DNA from: Anthoceros angustus
Lineage: Eukaryota > Streptophyta > Anthocerotopsida > Anthocerotales > Anthocerotaceae
DNA: 64,000 bases
Direction: 5' to 3'
NCBI GenBank assembly: GCA_010909165.1
Contig: VJWM01000016.1
Coordinates: forward strand, 620,001 to 684,000
Part shown: one piece after another, positions 1 to 12,758 of the stretch
Position numbering within the stretch: position 1 is the first letter of the stretch
Layout of the letters: each line of letters starts with the position of its first letter
The notes under the pieces: model-generated
Seen by the model: the letters and a program-made list of their open reading frames with translations, nothing else
Told to the model about the DNA's origin: nothing
Database searches by the model: none
Program-made: the position numbers and the translations under genes

Positions 1-235
1 AAAATGTATTAGGGAACGGACGCGCGGAGGGGCGTCACAGCCGAGAACGGTCGAGGCCGTGAGGCCGAGACCGTTCTAGGCCGGCGCCCGACGGCGTCCG
101 GCCTCAAGGCGAGGGAGCGGCCGAGTCCGGGGCCGAGGCAGCGCCTTTCATTGCGGGGCCGGGGCGGGAGCCGAGGTCTGTGAACTTGTTTAGACTGGGT
201 GCCTATACCACCCGGCTTATATGTCATTTCTCTCT
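1..235. other. GC-rich window edge, possible retroelement end
   Basis: This stretch is far more GC-rich than the DNA to its right and is full of GGCCGAG/GCCGAGAACGGTC repeats. It changes abruptly to AT-rich sequence near position 200. That composition break suggests the end of an inserted element such as an LTR, but no partner repeat is visible in the window. The 72-aa minus-strand frame over it is a low-complexity Arg/Pro shadow and is not called. Confidence 0.25.
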
Positions 236-358
236 CTCTTACAGTAACTTGCCCTTCACTACGGTATCATTTTCGTTTTTTCAATCCTTTTACACAATAA
301 AAGGATTATCATTCGTCATTGTCGTAATTAGGCTCTAATCAAAATAGTTTTGGTTAAA

Positions 359-2108
359 TCACACATATTCTATTGGAGTAGATGGAGTGTAATATGGTTC
401 TGGTTGTCCCGTCTCTTCAGAATAGTACTTTTTGAGCTGCTGATTGTATGGTCCAGATAAATGTATAATCATTTGAATATTTCATCAAGCGAGAATATTT
501 ACGCAATTTAAACCATTGTCGAATTCATATATAAAACTTATCTATTTTTTAACTTTAGTACTCACCTCAAAGAGTGAAAACAACTCGTTTTGATTCTCCG
601 ATAACTACAAACAAAAAGTAAAAGTAATTAGTCATTTACCTCCATTTCAATTCGGAGAAGATCTTTCTTTGCATATACCTTTTCGACAAGCGTTAAACAC
701 GTCTTTGTGAAGATTCCCCACTGCGGAAATGTGATCGTATGTTACGAAGAAACATAAACATTAGAATTTTTTTGGAATGCAAGCGGATATTACCTTTCAA
801 GCGATGTACCTTTTGAATGTTTTTAGTTGTCTCCGGTTCTTCCATGAGAGACAACAAGTCTGTCGTTTTCAACTCCTTATTTTCAATTGCTGCCCCTATC
901 TCTGCATTGAATGCATACAGAATTATATAACATGAAATTATATGTAATGAAAATAACAGAGAGAGAGGAAGTTATCGCGGCTTACTTGCTTGGATCTGTC
1001 TGTACTGCTCGAATGTTGGGTTGGACCCATCTTCATTCAAAATGGGTTGTACTTGCTCTTTTAGACTATGCTCCCAAAGTGCAGCATACTTAGTTTTAAA
1101 GTCTTGAAAAAGTGGTGGATACTGAAAATTGCACATCCACTTTCCAAACTTGGTGAACTCAAGTGACGGCCCGTAAGTTGGACCATCCTCCTTGAAGTCA
1201 TCAATTTTTCTCTTTTTTGCCTGGTCAAAAACCAAAATGATTACTTTCTTAAACGAAAATCATATTAATCCAAATTATATACATTATACATTTTGTATAC
1301 GATTGGAGATGGCTGCGTTGTCAATGTTGTCAATGTTGTTGTCAATCTTATCGACTTTGTCCTTTATGTTTTTTGCGGCAAATTTTGTTTTCCAAAGATT
1401 CAGAATGCCATGTTATAAAAGAAGCATGTGAAGACAAAGAAGGTATGAATGTAATTTGATTACCTCGATTGCTGGATTGAACTTTGATATCCCTCCAACA
1501 TTGTTTGCATTGAAATCGTGTCCATTAAACCTTTCCACAAGTGTACGCTTCACCCAATTGAGTTGTTCAAGGTTCTTTTGATATCCCGCAGAGATAAATT
1601 TAGGGTTAAGATTTTGGATTTGAGCATAATTAGATCAAGTTTATGAATTAAAGAAAAGTGCTTACCTTCTTTATCTTATTCAATCAAGGTGCATCTCGCA
1701 AAGATGCTTGAGGTCTTGTTTGTCCATGACAGAGAACATTGTGTGCTCGCAGAGGACTGCAACCCACGGGTTTTGTTAGACTCTGACCAACGAGAACATA
1801 CATGACTAACTGCAATCATTTATCCTGAATACCTTTTTCTACAATTTTCCTTATCTCCAGCAGTGGTGGTTCAAACTCTGCGTTTGCGGCATATCCTGGA
1901 TCCCCATGGGTGGGAAGTAATTTGTCAGAGTTGCGCTCACAGGGTGGCGTCCTGTAGTTGCTGTCTGCAGGGGGTTGCGCAACAAGTATTAGTAAAAGTA
2001 AAAGTAAGGTAAGGAATCATAGTACGAATCAAAATACGAAAATATGTATAGCAATCAAGTACCTTCTTGGATTTGAAAATCGTTATTGCTGCCGTTCTCT
2101 GATTCCAT
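359..2108 (-). CDS. ten-exon gene, function unknown (about 339 aa)
   Basis: Minus-strand exons read from splice signals and frame continuity are 2108-2063, 1964-1833, 1756-1666, 1586-1464, 1391-1290, 1220-986, 901-810, 720-640, 604-566 and 436-359 (stop TGA). Phases match at every junction except where noted. The start is the ATG at 2108. The protein is hydrophilic and Lys/Glu/Asn-rich, with a short amphipathic run (KVDKIDNNIDNIDN), a basic KKRKIDDF patch and a C-terminus ending TPIEYV. No signal peptide, membrane span or known domain was recognised. Three defects occur: exon 3 is one base short near 1680, and the acceptors before exons 4 and 5 read GCG and TGG where CAG is expected. Each would be repaired by restoring a CAG or CTG. 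The conserved frame across ten small exons makes a real gene likely; whether it works in this copy is open. Confidence 0.7.
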
Positions 2109-2223
2109 CCTGATTCCGCCAAAAGGCCATTAGAATACCGTAGGGGACAGCTTCCGTCAAATCAGACTGAACATGAAATCGCGCGCGAAACAGCAACGGG
2201 TTGAGCAAGGGCAAATTACTTAC

Positions 2224-2307
2224 GTTCACGATCAACGCTCCGGGTGCTTCACGCGAGCCAATTGTTTGTTCCTGCATCGTAATGTTAAAACTGTTCTTGA
2301 GCACCAA
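2224..2307 (-). other. possible upstream exon of the ten-exon gene
   Basis: A minus-strand frame containing MQEQTIGSREAPGALIVN ends at a strong GTAAGT donor. A second open stretch (SDLTEAVPYGILMAFWRNQ) follows an AG at about 2168, but it meets a stop in the frame that would join the exon starting at 2108. These could be true 5' exons separated by one indel, or untranslated leader. The evidence is frame coherence only. Confidence 0.35.
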
Positions 2308-2321
2308 TCGATTGAACTCAA

Positions 2322-2386
2322 GAATCGATACCTAAAGAATCGATACCTAAAGAATCGATACCTAAAGAATCGATACCTAAAGAACT
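2322..2386. repeat. 15-bp minisatellite
   Basis: About four and a half head-to-tail copies of AAGAATCGATACCTA. The unit is a multiple of three, so both strands stay open (KNRYL on plus, FRYRF on minus). It lies just outside the left end of the CACTA-like element. Confidence 0.9.
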
Positions 2387-2481
2387 GATACAAAAACAGA
2401 AACATGCATGGTTCACCGACGATAGCTGCAAGGTTCACCGACGATCGACAAGACAAATAAACATGAAAACTGGCATACAAA

Positions 2482-2505
2482 CCCTACTAGAAAAGGGCAC
2501 CCTAT
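2482..2505 (+). repeat. left terminal inverted repeat of the CACTA-like element
   Basis: 24 bp, identical to the reverse complement of 22987-23010. The target duplication AAA lies at 2479-2481. Confidence 0.93.
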
Positions 2506-2760
2506 GTTACACTTTATGTTAAGATTTGGACCCCTGGATGTAACACTCATGTTGCAATTTTGGGGTCATGTAACACTTTTTGGGCCCCTTGTTACACTTT
2601 TGGCTTGGAAACCATACCACGGCCGTTGTTGCAATCATGTTGCAATGGTGTTGCAATTATGTTAAGATGAAGTGAGAGGTGGTTTTGCCTCTCTCAAAAT
2701 TGCAACATGATTGCAACATCTAAAGTGTTACAAGAGAGGTCTTGTAACACTTTTGGAGGC
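2506..2760 (+). repeat. left subterminal motif cluster
   Basis: Repeated short words in both orientations: TGTTGCAAT/ATTGCAACA, TGTTACA/TGTAACA and TGTTAAGAT. At least a dozen occur in 250 bp. In En/Spm elements such subterminal arrays bind the element-encoded accessory protein. The same words recur at the right end, which supports that role here by inference. Confidence 0.7.
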
Positions 2761-3259
2761 TTGGTACCGAACCTCCTCCCCATCCACTATTTTCCTTTTA
2801 CTTTTGCCCTTGCAATACCACGTTTTACTTGGTAGTTACCATGTCGCCCTTCAATACGACCATATATAAATACATGCAATACATCCTTATACTATACACA
2901 TGTAGTCTACGATAAATGTAATATATTATTCTAAGTGCTATAAGGCGTATTCAATTTCATATAAAATAAGTTTGTATACTATGCGTATTCCATACGTGCA
3001 TGTACATATTCATGATGCGGTACTATGTATTTACTATACGTGTAAATAGCGCGGCTCTTTCTACCCCTACTTTATAGCATGCCGCGGTTTGTCCTTCCAC
3101 GTCACCAATAGCGGCTTCCGCCATGGCCCCCATTGTCCCCACCTATCACCTTATTGTGACGCATCACTGAGGTTATGCCCCTACAAGATTGTCTTTGTGC
3201 GGAGGAGTTTTGGTATGCTCTGGCTTATGCTTTTCTGCCTCCATGTAAGGCACTTCCTA
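2761..3259. other. AT-rich spacer inside the element
   Basis: AT-rich sequence with many TATA/ATAC words and no credible reading frame separates the left subterminal cluster from the GC-rich internal repeats. Confidence 0.5.
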
Positions 3260-6190
3260 CTCGTCATCGTATGCACCTACAGGAAACTTCCGCCCTCCGT
3301 TCGATTCCCAATTTTCTTCTTCCCCTCCCGCTTGCGTTCGGCGGAGGCAAGCTTTGCCACTTCTACCGCTTCCCTCCCTGCCTTCTGCTGGCACACGTTG
3401 CACATACAAACCAGCATGGCCATCATGAGTTACCCAACGTTAATGGGTGTACCAATCACCATAGCTGACCATTTGCCTTACCTTCCGTCCAGTCCCTCCT
3501 CGTATCTTCTGCCCTGCTTGGTGGACAGTTTCCTCGTCCGTCCTTCTTCCGGCTGTCGCAGCCCGTGCCCTTGTCACTCGCCCACCGCCGGCTGCCGCCT
3601 CTACTCCTCCTCCTCTTTTCCTCTTCGCCCGCCACCCTTTATCGCGGTGGCGTTGCCTCAACGGGCTCCACTATGTAGGTCCATGCTCTCGGCCGAGGCT
3701 GCAAGATATGTGTCTGCACGAAATTAGGCACATCGTCCTCTTGACTGCCTCTTGGATCGTCCATCTTGTCATACACTCCACCTCTTCTTCCCCTCCCTTT
3801 CCCCCCCTGCATCGTACGGCCTTTGCCCATATCAAAGGCGCCGCATGATGCCCTCTTGAACCTCCTTCATTCTCTCTCCCCGACATCGCCTCATGCTAGT
3901 GGCGCCTTTTGGCCCCGCCCGAGCATGGATGCTCTGGGTGATCCACTCTCGTCCGCCACCCGCTCCTCCTACTCCCCTGCGTTTTTGGCTGTCCACGTGC
4001 ACACAAGTGTGTTTCCTCCTGTGACGGATCGGTTGCCCCCTCGTGGTCCACCACCCGACTCCGCCTCCACACTCATTGTTCCGCCATTCAGCGTCGTCAA
4101 TCCATCGATCCCAACGGCCTCCACCCTCCAAAACATGGCGTCACCTTCCGGTCTCGGGCACTCCTCCACCTCTTCTCCAGGCTTGCTGCCCACGTGACCC
4201 TCGTCGCCTCCTCCAATCACACCATTCCCAGCATGGATCTTCTTTGGGTGATCCACTTTGTCAGTCCCCACCCGCTCCTCCTACTCCCCCTGCGTTTTTT
4301 TGGCTGTCCACCGTGCACACAAGTGTGTTTCCTCCTGGTGACGGATCAGTTGCCCCTCCGTGGTCCACCACCCGACTCCTGCCCTCCACACTCATTGTTC
4401 CTGCCATTCAACGGCGTCGTCAATCCATCTGATCCCAACGGCCTCCACCCTCCGCAAACATGGCCGTCACCTTCCGGTCTCGGGCACTCCTCCACCTCTT
4501 CTCCAACTGTTGCTTGCTGCCCACGTGACCCTCGCCTCCAATCACACCATTCCTGTGCATGGCTTCCACCAAACTGGCGATCGTGGTGTCGCGGCACCAC
4601 AATTTAAATCCTCTTGTCATCGTTTCCCCCTCTGCCTCCCTCACCTTGCGCCCTCGTGGCGTGGCCCGTCTCCACTTCACCGCTCTTGTTTCATCGTCGC
4701 CTTTCCCCCTTCCAATACCGTTGTGCCCGCCTCCTCTGTCCTCCTCCCCAAGCCCCTTCCTGCCATCGTATGCACCTACAGAAACTTCCGCCTCCTGCTC
4801 GATTCCCAATTTTCTTCTTCCTCCTCATGCGTCATGAGGCAAGCTTTGCCACTTCTACCGCTTCCTCCTCGCCTACACACGTTGCACATACAAACCAGCA
4901 TGGCCATCATGAGTTACCCAACGTTAATGGGTGTACCAATCACCATAGCTGACCATTTGCCTTACCTTCCGTCCAGTCCCTCCTCGTATCTTCTGCCCTG
5001 CTTGGTGGACAGTTTCCTCGTCCGTCCTTCTTCCGGCTGTCGCAGCCCGTGCCCTTGTCACTCGCCCACCGCCGGCTGCCGCCTCTACTCCTCCTCCTCT
5101 TTTCCTCTTTCGCCCGCCACCCTTTATCGCAGGTGGCGTTGCCTCAACTGGGGCTCCACTATGTAGGTCCATGCTCTCAGCATCGGAGGCTGCAAGATAT
5201 GTGTCTGGCACGAAATTAGGCACATCGTCCTCTTGACTGCCTCTTGGATCGTCCACATCGCCACCGCCCGCCTCCTCCTCCCACCCTGCATCGTACGGCC
5301 TTTGCCCATATCAAAGGCGCCGCATGATGCCCTCTTGAACCTCCTTCATTCTCTCTCCCCGACATCGCCTCATGCTAGTGGCGCCTTTTGGCCCCGCCCG
5401 AGCATGGATGCTCTGGGTGATCCACCGCCCGCCACCCGCTCCTCCTACTCCCCTGCGTTTTTGGCTGTCCACGTGCACACAAGTGTGTTTCCTCACAGTG
5501 ACGGATCGGTTGCCCCCTCGTGGTCCACCACCCGACTCCGCCTCCACACTCATTGTTCCGCCATTCAGCGTCGTCAATCCATCGATCCCAACGGCCTCCA
5601 CCCTCCAAAACATGGCGTCACCTTCCGGTCTCGGGCACTCCTCCACCTCTTCTCCAGGCTTGCTGCCCACGTGACCCTCGTCGCCTCCTCCAATCACACC
5701 ATTCCCAGCATGGATCTTCTTTGGGTGATCCACTTTGTCAGTCCCCACCCGCTCCTCCTACTCCCCTGCGTTTTTGGCTGTCCACCGTGCACACAAGTGT
5801 GTTTCCTCACAGTGACGGATCGGTTGCCCCTCCGTGGTCCACCACCCGACTCCGCCTCCACACTCATTGTTCACGCCATTCAGCGTCGTCAATCCATCGA
5901 TCCCAACGGCCTCCACCCTCCGCAAACATGGCCGTCACCTTCCGGTCTCGGGCACTCCTCCACCTCTTCTCCATGTTGCTTGCTGCCCACGTGACCCTCG
6001 CCTCCAATCACACCATTCCTGTGCATGGCTTCCACCAAACTGGCGATCGTGGTGTCGCGGCACCACAATTTAAATCCTCTTGTCATCGTTTCCCCCTCTG
6101 CCTCCCCTCACCTTGCGCCCTCGTGGCGTGGCCCGTCTCCACTTCACCGCTACTGTTTCATCGTCGCCTTTCCCCCCCTTCCAATACCGT
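3260..6190. repeat. internal tandem duplication family 1 (about 1.48-kb unit, two copies)
   Basis: The sequence around 3393 (CACGTTGCACATACAAACCA) recurs at about 4876 and the match runs through the unit, an offset near 1.48 kb. Each unit holds a smaller internal duplication of about 300 bp (compare 3995-4210 with 4300-4530). Copies are nearly identical apart from 1-4-bp indels, many at CAG/CTG. Overlapping frames of 100-300 aa on both strands are low-complexity Pro/Ser or Gly/Arg shadows that change frame from copy to copy, so none is called as a gene. Confidence 0.85.
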
Positions 6191-8640
6191 TGTGCCCGCC
6201 TCCTCTGTCCTCCTCCCTCCCAAGCCCCCTTCCGTGCCATCTGCATTCCTTCCTAGCCTCTCCACGTCCACATCGCCACCACGTGCACCACTGCTGCCTC
6301 CCACCCCTTCCTTCCGTCGCCTCGGAAAGGCCACCATATCAGGATCCATCTCCAATTCAATGTCATTAAGCAAAATGGTCATTTCCCTTGTTCTCCTTGC
6401 AATGGCCTGAATCTCTGGTGTCTTGTCATACACTCGCCTTACCCTGTAGGAACTCGCAGAACCCCACTATCGCGGACCGCCCACAGGCTGCATGGAAATC
6501 GTCCTCTTCAACCTCCCATACTCTGCCTCTTCTTCCGTTGGAAACCGCCATCTTGATTCTCAAACCTCACCACCACCAGACGCCTCCCTTTCCCCATGGG
6601 TTTGGACCCATCCCCGTTTTGGCTAGCCTCTCTTTTCTGCGATTTCGTACTTGATGGCTCAAACTTCCGTTCCTCTTCAACTCCATCCGAGCCCATGCAA
6701 GTGCATCTTCCCACTCTTCGTCATCCACCATGCTCGGTTTCTTCCATGTCCTCCCCTCTACCATTTCCTCTAGCGCGCGCAGCTTCCACATCGAGTGCGT
6801 GTCGCGTCATCTGCGAAGTGTCGGCTTATCTGGACTTGACCACAGTGCAGGAATGCTTGACACGGATTTCACTAACCGTGCTTTCTCTTCTTTGAACGTC
6901 CGCCATCTTGCGGTGCAGTTCATTCACAACCTTCGTCCTCACGGTACCAGCGATTCTGCGTGCCTTGCTCGGCCGCCGAACAACACGAGTCCCTCCCCGC
7001 TTCATGTGGTTTGCATGGCCTCCTTGACCATTTCACCCCATGCTTGTTTATCAAGGCTTTAACGTGCATCGTTGTCCACCGCACTCACGCGCGGATCCGA
7101 GACCACCATCATCACCGCGGTTAGAACACCACCCCTTGCGAAATTGATTGCGCCATTCGAGATCAAGTGCTCGTCGGTCGGCAGCTGCCTCTGCCGGCTT
7201 GTCCGCCTTCCCCCTTCCACACCAGCCCCGCCTCCTCTGTCCTCCTCCCCAAGCCCCTTCCGTGCCATCTGCATTCCTTCCTAGCCTCTCCACGTCCACA
7301 TCGCCACCACGTGCACCACTGCCTCCCACCCCTTCCTTCCGCCGCCTCGGAAGGCCACCATATCGTGATCCATCTCCAATTCAATGTCATTAAGCAAAAT
7401 GGTCATTTCCTTGTTCTCCTTGCAATGGCTGAATCTCGTGTCTTGTCATACACTCGCCTTACCCTGTAGGAACTCGCAGAACCCCACTATCGCGGACCGC
7501 CCACAGGCTGCATGGAAATCCTCTTCAACCTCCCATACTCTGCCTCTTCTTCCGTTGGAAACCGCCCATGCCGATTCTCAAACCTCACCACCCACCAGAC
7601 GCCTCCCTTTCCCCATGGGTTTGGACCCATCCCCGTTTTGGCTAGCCTCTCTTTTGCTGCGATTTCGTACTTGATGGCTCAAACTTCCGTTCCTCTTCAA
7701 CTCCATCCGAGCCCATGCAAGTGCATCTTCCCACTCTTCGTCATCCACCATGCTCGGTTTCTTCCATGTCCTCCCCTCTACCATTTCCTCTAGCGCGCGC
7801 AGCTTCCACATCGAGTGCGTGTCGCGTCATCTGCGAAGTGTCGGCTTATCTGGACTTGACCACAGTGCAGGAATGCTTGAACACAGTTTCACTAACCGTG
7901 CTTTCTCTTCTTTGAACGTCCGCCATCTTGCGGTGCAGTTCATTCACAACCTTCGTCCTCACGGTACCAGCGATTCTGCGTGCCTTGCTCGGCCGCCGAA
8001 CAACACGAGTCCCTCCCCGCTTCATGTGGTTTGCATGGCCTCCTTGACCATTTCACCCCATGCTTGTTTATCAAGGCTTTAACGTGCATCGTTGTCCACC
8101 GCACTCACGCGCGGATCCGAGACCACCATCATCACCGCGGTTAGAACACCACCCCTTGCGAAATTGATTGCGCCATTCGAGATCAAGTGCTCGTCGGTCG
8201 GCAGCTGCCTCTGCCGGCTTGTCCGCCTTCCACACATCGAGTGCGTGTCCGCGTCATGCGAAGTGTCGGCTTATCTGGACTTGACCACTGCAGGAATGCT
8301 TGACACGGATTTCACTAACCGTGCTTTCTCTTCTAACGTCCGCCATCTTGCAGTACCCGAGTTCATTCACAACCTTCGTCCTCACGGTACCAGCGATTCT
8401 GCGTGCCTTGCTTCGCCCGAACAACACGGAGTCCCTCCCCGCTTCATGTGGTTGCATGGCCTCCTTGACCATTTCACCCCATGCTTGTTTATCAAGGCTT
8501 TAACGTGCATCGTTGTCCACCGCACTCACCGCGCGATCTGACCTGACATCATCACCGCGGTTAGAACACCACCCCTTGCAAATTGATTGCGCCATTCGAG
8601 ATCAAGTGCTGCGGCGTCGGCGCCGTCTGTCGCCTCGCCG
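6190..8640. repeat. internal tandem duplication family 2 (about 1.02-kb unit, two copies plus a partial third)
   Basis: 6230-7240 and 7250-8235 match almost base for base; a third partial copy runs about 8235-8640. The minus strand may hold decayed coding sequence. Frames such as the one through 6567-6791 (WKLRALEEMVEGRTWKKPS) and 6158-6433 (IARRTREMTILLNDIELEMD) look protein-like, but they are broken by indels and end differently in each copy. They may be remnants of the element's accessory protein; no family is recognised. Confidence 0.82.
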
Positions 8641-8868
8641 CTTGTCCGCCCCTTCCACGATTCCCACTTTCCCTTCTTGCAATCGCTGCCCGCCCTCGAA
8701 GGTTGCCTCCCTTGTCCCCATGCTTAAACACCGCCGATGCCGTGCTCTGTGTTACCCGTTTGTCCACCATGCCCACTCACCCGGCGCAAACTTGAGCGTG
8801 TGCACACTTTGCCGATCACTTGCCGGCAAAGTGTGCACTTGGTGCACACTTTGCCGCATCACTTGCCG

Positions 8869-11800
8869 TTAAATCGACTCGCGACAACCAACCTCATCCG
8901 ACGTAAATAGCTCCTCCTCTATGTCGTTCAATTCTTGCGCAATGCTCCAACTCGCATCCGTCGGTGGGAGGTTCCATCTCGGCGTCGTCAAAATCAACTC
9001 CCTCGTGACCATCTCGCCTCGCCTCTTACCTTCGGCCGTCTTGATGAGGAGGCCGCTTCTTGGTCGCCGATGTCGAATGAAGACCGCACTGGTGCGGGGA
9101 TGAGCGACACCCGAGGCCGAGGCGGTTGCCCCCATCCTCCCCACCCGGATCGGTCCATCGTCGTCGGCGCGCCCCGTGTGGTGTTCGCGGCGCCCCGTGC
9201 GACTCGCCCGGCAAGCCTCAGCTGGCCATACTCTCCACCTTGTGAACCAGTTGTCCACCGCCTTCGTTCCATCAAGGCAATGGCTTCCTCTCGGGCGGGC
9301 GCGAGCCATGAGTCCCATGCATTCAAGACCATTTTGAAAAAGCTTGTTTGCAAAGGCCGGCGGTGGTCATTTCTATCGGCGGGACCGTGCACTTGCTACT
9401 TGCCCATAATCACAACATTTTTCGACCACAACCTCGACTGTGGAGCAATTTTCATGTCCCATTGGTTACGTATGCGTTACTCGTGATGTATGATATTGCC
9501 CAAATGGCGCGCTCTCAATGCCCCCATTACTCCATTTTAACGAATCATCGACTTCCTCGACCATTCCCACGTCACTTGGGTATTGGCACATTCCGCCATT
9601 GGATCATGCTTGTTTGTTTGGAAATACTTTAATGCCCACTTGGCATCGGTTTTGCCCCATCCGTCAGCTACTCAAACGACATGCCACAATCTATGTGCCG
9701 GTAGCATGGGTTCCTCCTCTCCATCCCTCGCCGGAGTAGGCACGGCCAAGGCCCACCCTGTTCCATCCATCGCCTCCGGATGCATCATGCTGAGTTACCT
9801 GCGATGGCCACACAAATGGACCATCGATGGAGTGCACCCTGTACACGGAAACCTTCTCAGTATTCACAAGGTCAAACCCGTGTACGACTTCCGCAGCGAT
9901 GGCCTTGTCCCTCCTGGCCGACACTCGTACCATCGAACCTTCAACAGAACTGGATTATACTCCTCCGAGAACTGCATCCGCAGTATTTGCTCTATGTGGC
10001 CGTAGAAGACGCGCTCCTCTTCAGGCTCCCCGGCAGCCCCTGTCCCACCCATGATAAACTTTGCGCACACTGCACTATCTTTTGTGCTCCGCCGCCGTTT
10101 GTCTGCCTCCGCTGTTCTGAGGTGGCTGCCTTTGTTCCACATGTGACTATGTGCCAGTGCTTGCAACGCAGGGCCATCCATTATAGCCCTCACTTCGTGG
10201 GTCATAGCAGGATGCCCCTCCCAAGCGCTCACCGCCTTCTTCTGTGCACCCACCTCTTGAAACTTCGTCGTTCTTCATGTGCACCGTACATCCTCACCTC
10301 TTCGTCGTACATGTCCAAAAACGGCTGCATCACCTTCGTGTGATACAGACATAAGTATGGGCCTGGCGCACCTCAACGGCATCCATTGTGTGACCGACAC
10401 CCAACAGCTTTTCTCCCACACGGTCCTCAGGACTCCATGATCCACCGACGTGACCATAGTAACGCCGGAGGAATGACATGCCGAAATGCATACTCTCCTC
10501 TCTCATATACCCCACGGCTATACTGGACTCTGGTTTCGCGCACTCACGCACTGTCCACTTTCTGGATCCTAAGTATCTCTCCACCGGGTACATCCACCTG
10601 GTGTGCACTGGGCCCAATGCAGCCACCTCGTCCACTAAATGTATTATGAGGTGGGTTGATATATCAAAGACCTTTGGAGGGAATTGCTTTTCCAGAGAGC
10701 ACATCACCCGCACAGCCTCTTCTCGTTGTGCTTGAATTTCATGGCCCGGTATTGTCCGCTGGCAAATCCATCTGTACAGTCGACCCAATTTCACAACCGC
10801 CTTGTACACCTCTGGGTCTATGCACCCCCGAAGGACGATGGGGAAGATGATTTCCAGCATGATGTGCCAGTCATGGCACTTCAAGCTGCCCACTTTGCCC
10901 CCTCTAATTTCGCTCCTATGTTAGACCCATAGCCGGCGCTTTATGCGTTTAATTCTCTCTATGACTTGGAGGTCGTCTTTCGCCAAAACGTAAGACGCCT
11001 CGGGCAATGGCGATCCTCTCCTACCGCCACAACCACCTTTTCCCTCCATTGGCTTCCATGTCCATCCTTGATGCTAGGTCGTCTCGCCGTCAAAGTGTGC
11101 CATATGGCCTCTGCATTGTTCTTTTCCACGTGCATGACATCCTTTGGCGCCATCACAAGAAGGTGGCCATATGGGAGCACCCTAAGCAGAAGACATCGCG
11201 CGTTCCAAAATTTCCTCGCCGGATCTCGGCGGGTGGCGCACCTTCTCTGCGTACCATATCATCACCACATCATCAAGCGTTGGTGGCACGGGTGGGGACG
11301 GAGTTCCGCCGTCCATCGTACCATCCATGTCTTCCCACCGTCGCTATCGCTTGGGCAACCACCTCTGCCAACATAAACTGCTTTTTAATTGATGAGAATA
11401 GCGGGAATCCAGTCCGAATCCACACACGCCGGGTCCCTTTCACTTGCAATCCGATCGGTGCCCAACCACAGGTAGTCGGCAATGACGTTCGACCCGCGCA
11501 CCTAAAATGCCTCCTAGGATCGTTCACGGTATTGAAAAGTCTTCCATGTCCACCCCTCTCCACAACTCTTCCGGTTCTTCTACCAGGCGCCATATAAACA
11601 TCAAAATTTTTACCATGCCCGGTCCCGGTACAATGAGAGGCATGATGACATGGGCGTCCTTTGTGCAAGCCAGGAGGCATGTTGTGAGCGAATAGCATAA
11701 CCGGCCATATGGACGTGTTGATGACACTGTGACCAAAGGGGTTGAAGCCGTGCATAATGCCAACCTCAAGTTGCGAGGTTCATCCCGAACCCTTCAAGCG

Positions 11801-12758
11801 CATCAAATACTCTCCATGTTGGGGTGTCGCCATCATGGACATGTCCCCATTCTCGCTTTGCCTCCCGACGTACCAAGTCATCATCTGTGCTATTTCCGGC
11901 ATTCAACATGCGTTTCAATCGCGTCTTGAGGAAATGCGGAGGACCTTAGGAAACGATCTCGCTCATCAAACCCTTCCTTGTACGCGGGGGCAATGGGCGC
12001 TGCCAGCGTACTCACCACGAATAGAATACAATCTTTTCACAAGCATGGATTTTCACGTATCTTGGCCCAAACATGTGCAACACGACTTTCTACATGTCCT
12101 TGACTTGTTGGGCGCAAAATATCCACACTTAAGAGCTTTAAAAGTGCCGTCACGGCGTCCGATGTCATACATCGTTTGCCAAGACAACAACGATTTGCGC
12201 TTAGCCGCTTTCTTTCGATTGGACTTCCTCTTCAATGTGGTATAACGGCGTTTCGCCCGCTCGACAAGCTCTGGACTCCATCCCGCGCCTTTGCAACATC
12301 CGTGGCTTCCAACTCGTCCATGCGCCGGGCATATCATCACCTCCCGAACCCTCATCCATACTTTCGTCGTCGGAACTACTAGTGTGGTCGGTAGGATGGC
12401 CACCGCTCGTTCCCCTGTCAGACCCATCTGAGCCCGTATCCGAATCCGTCTGGGGTGCGGAGACGCCGTCAAGACGGCCGCGCTCTTCTATGCCAGCTCG
12501 TGTCTCGCCGACCTGCAAAAAAGCCACCTTAAAGCTAGAATTGGAGTGCATTTGCTGGCCATTGATGCGAGAGAACTCACGGCCACCGCGGGTGCCTGGA
12601 GCAGCTGGCGCAGACAGTGAATTCTTGAAATGTGTGCCGGAATACGAGCCTGCGAGCTCGCGACACACTGGCGGCAGGGACAATACATGTACACCGCATC
12701 TGCATTTCATGGCATCCTCCCCAGGGTCGTGATCTGGTAGGCACGGCAACCACAGCAC
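8869..12758 (-). pseudogene. CACTA-type transposase (tnp2-DUF4218-DUF4216), frameshifted
   Basis: Read on the minus strand, this follows the plant CACTA transposase domain by domain but jumps frame. A Cys motif YCPCRQC (about 12.68 kb) fits the transposase-associated domain. The tnp2 core follows with DGDTPTWRVFD (about 11.83 kb), MHGFNPFGHSVINTSIWPV (about 11.75 kb), MPLIVPGPG (about 11.64 kb) and PKDVMHVEKN (about 11.14 kb). DUF4218 occupies 10893-10330 in one open frame (LKCHDWHIML, VHTRWMYPVERYLGSRKWTV). DUF4216 lies at about 10.02-9.78 kb (VFYGHIEQILRMQFSEEYNP, then SIDGPFVWPSQVTQ). A last acidic stretch ends near 8.87 kb. The enzyme would cut and rejoin element ends in the nucleus. At least four frameshifts make this copy inactive as written; several coincide with CAG/CTG-type indels and could be sequence error. 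Confidence 0.85.

Noticed and set aside
3089-6410. Several 130-300-aa Pro/Ser-rich plus-strand frames
   Set aside because: They change frame between near-identical repeat copies, overlap minus-strand frames of equal length and have no conserved domain.
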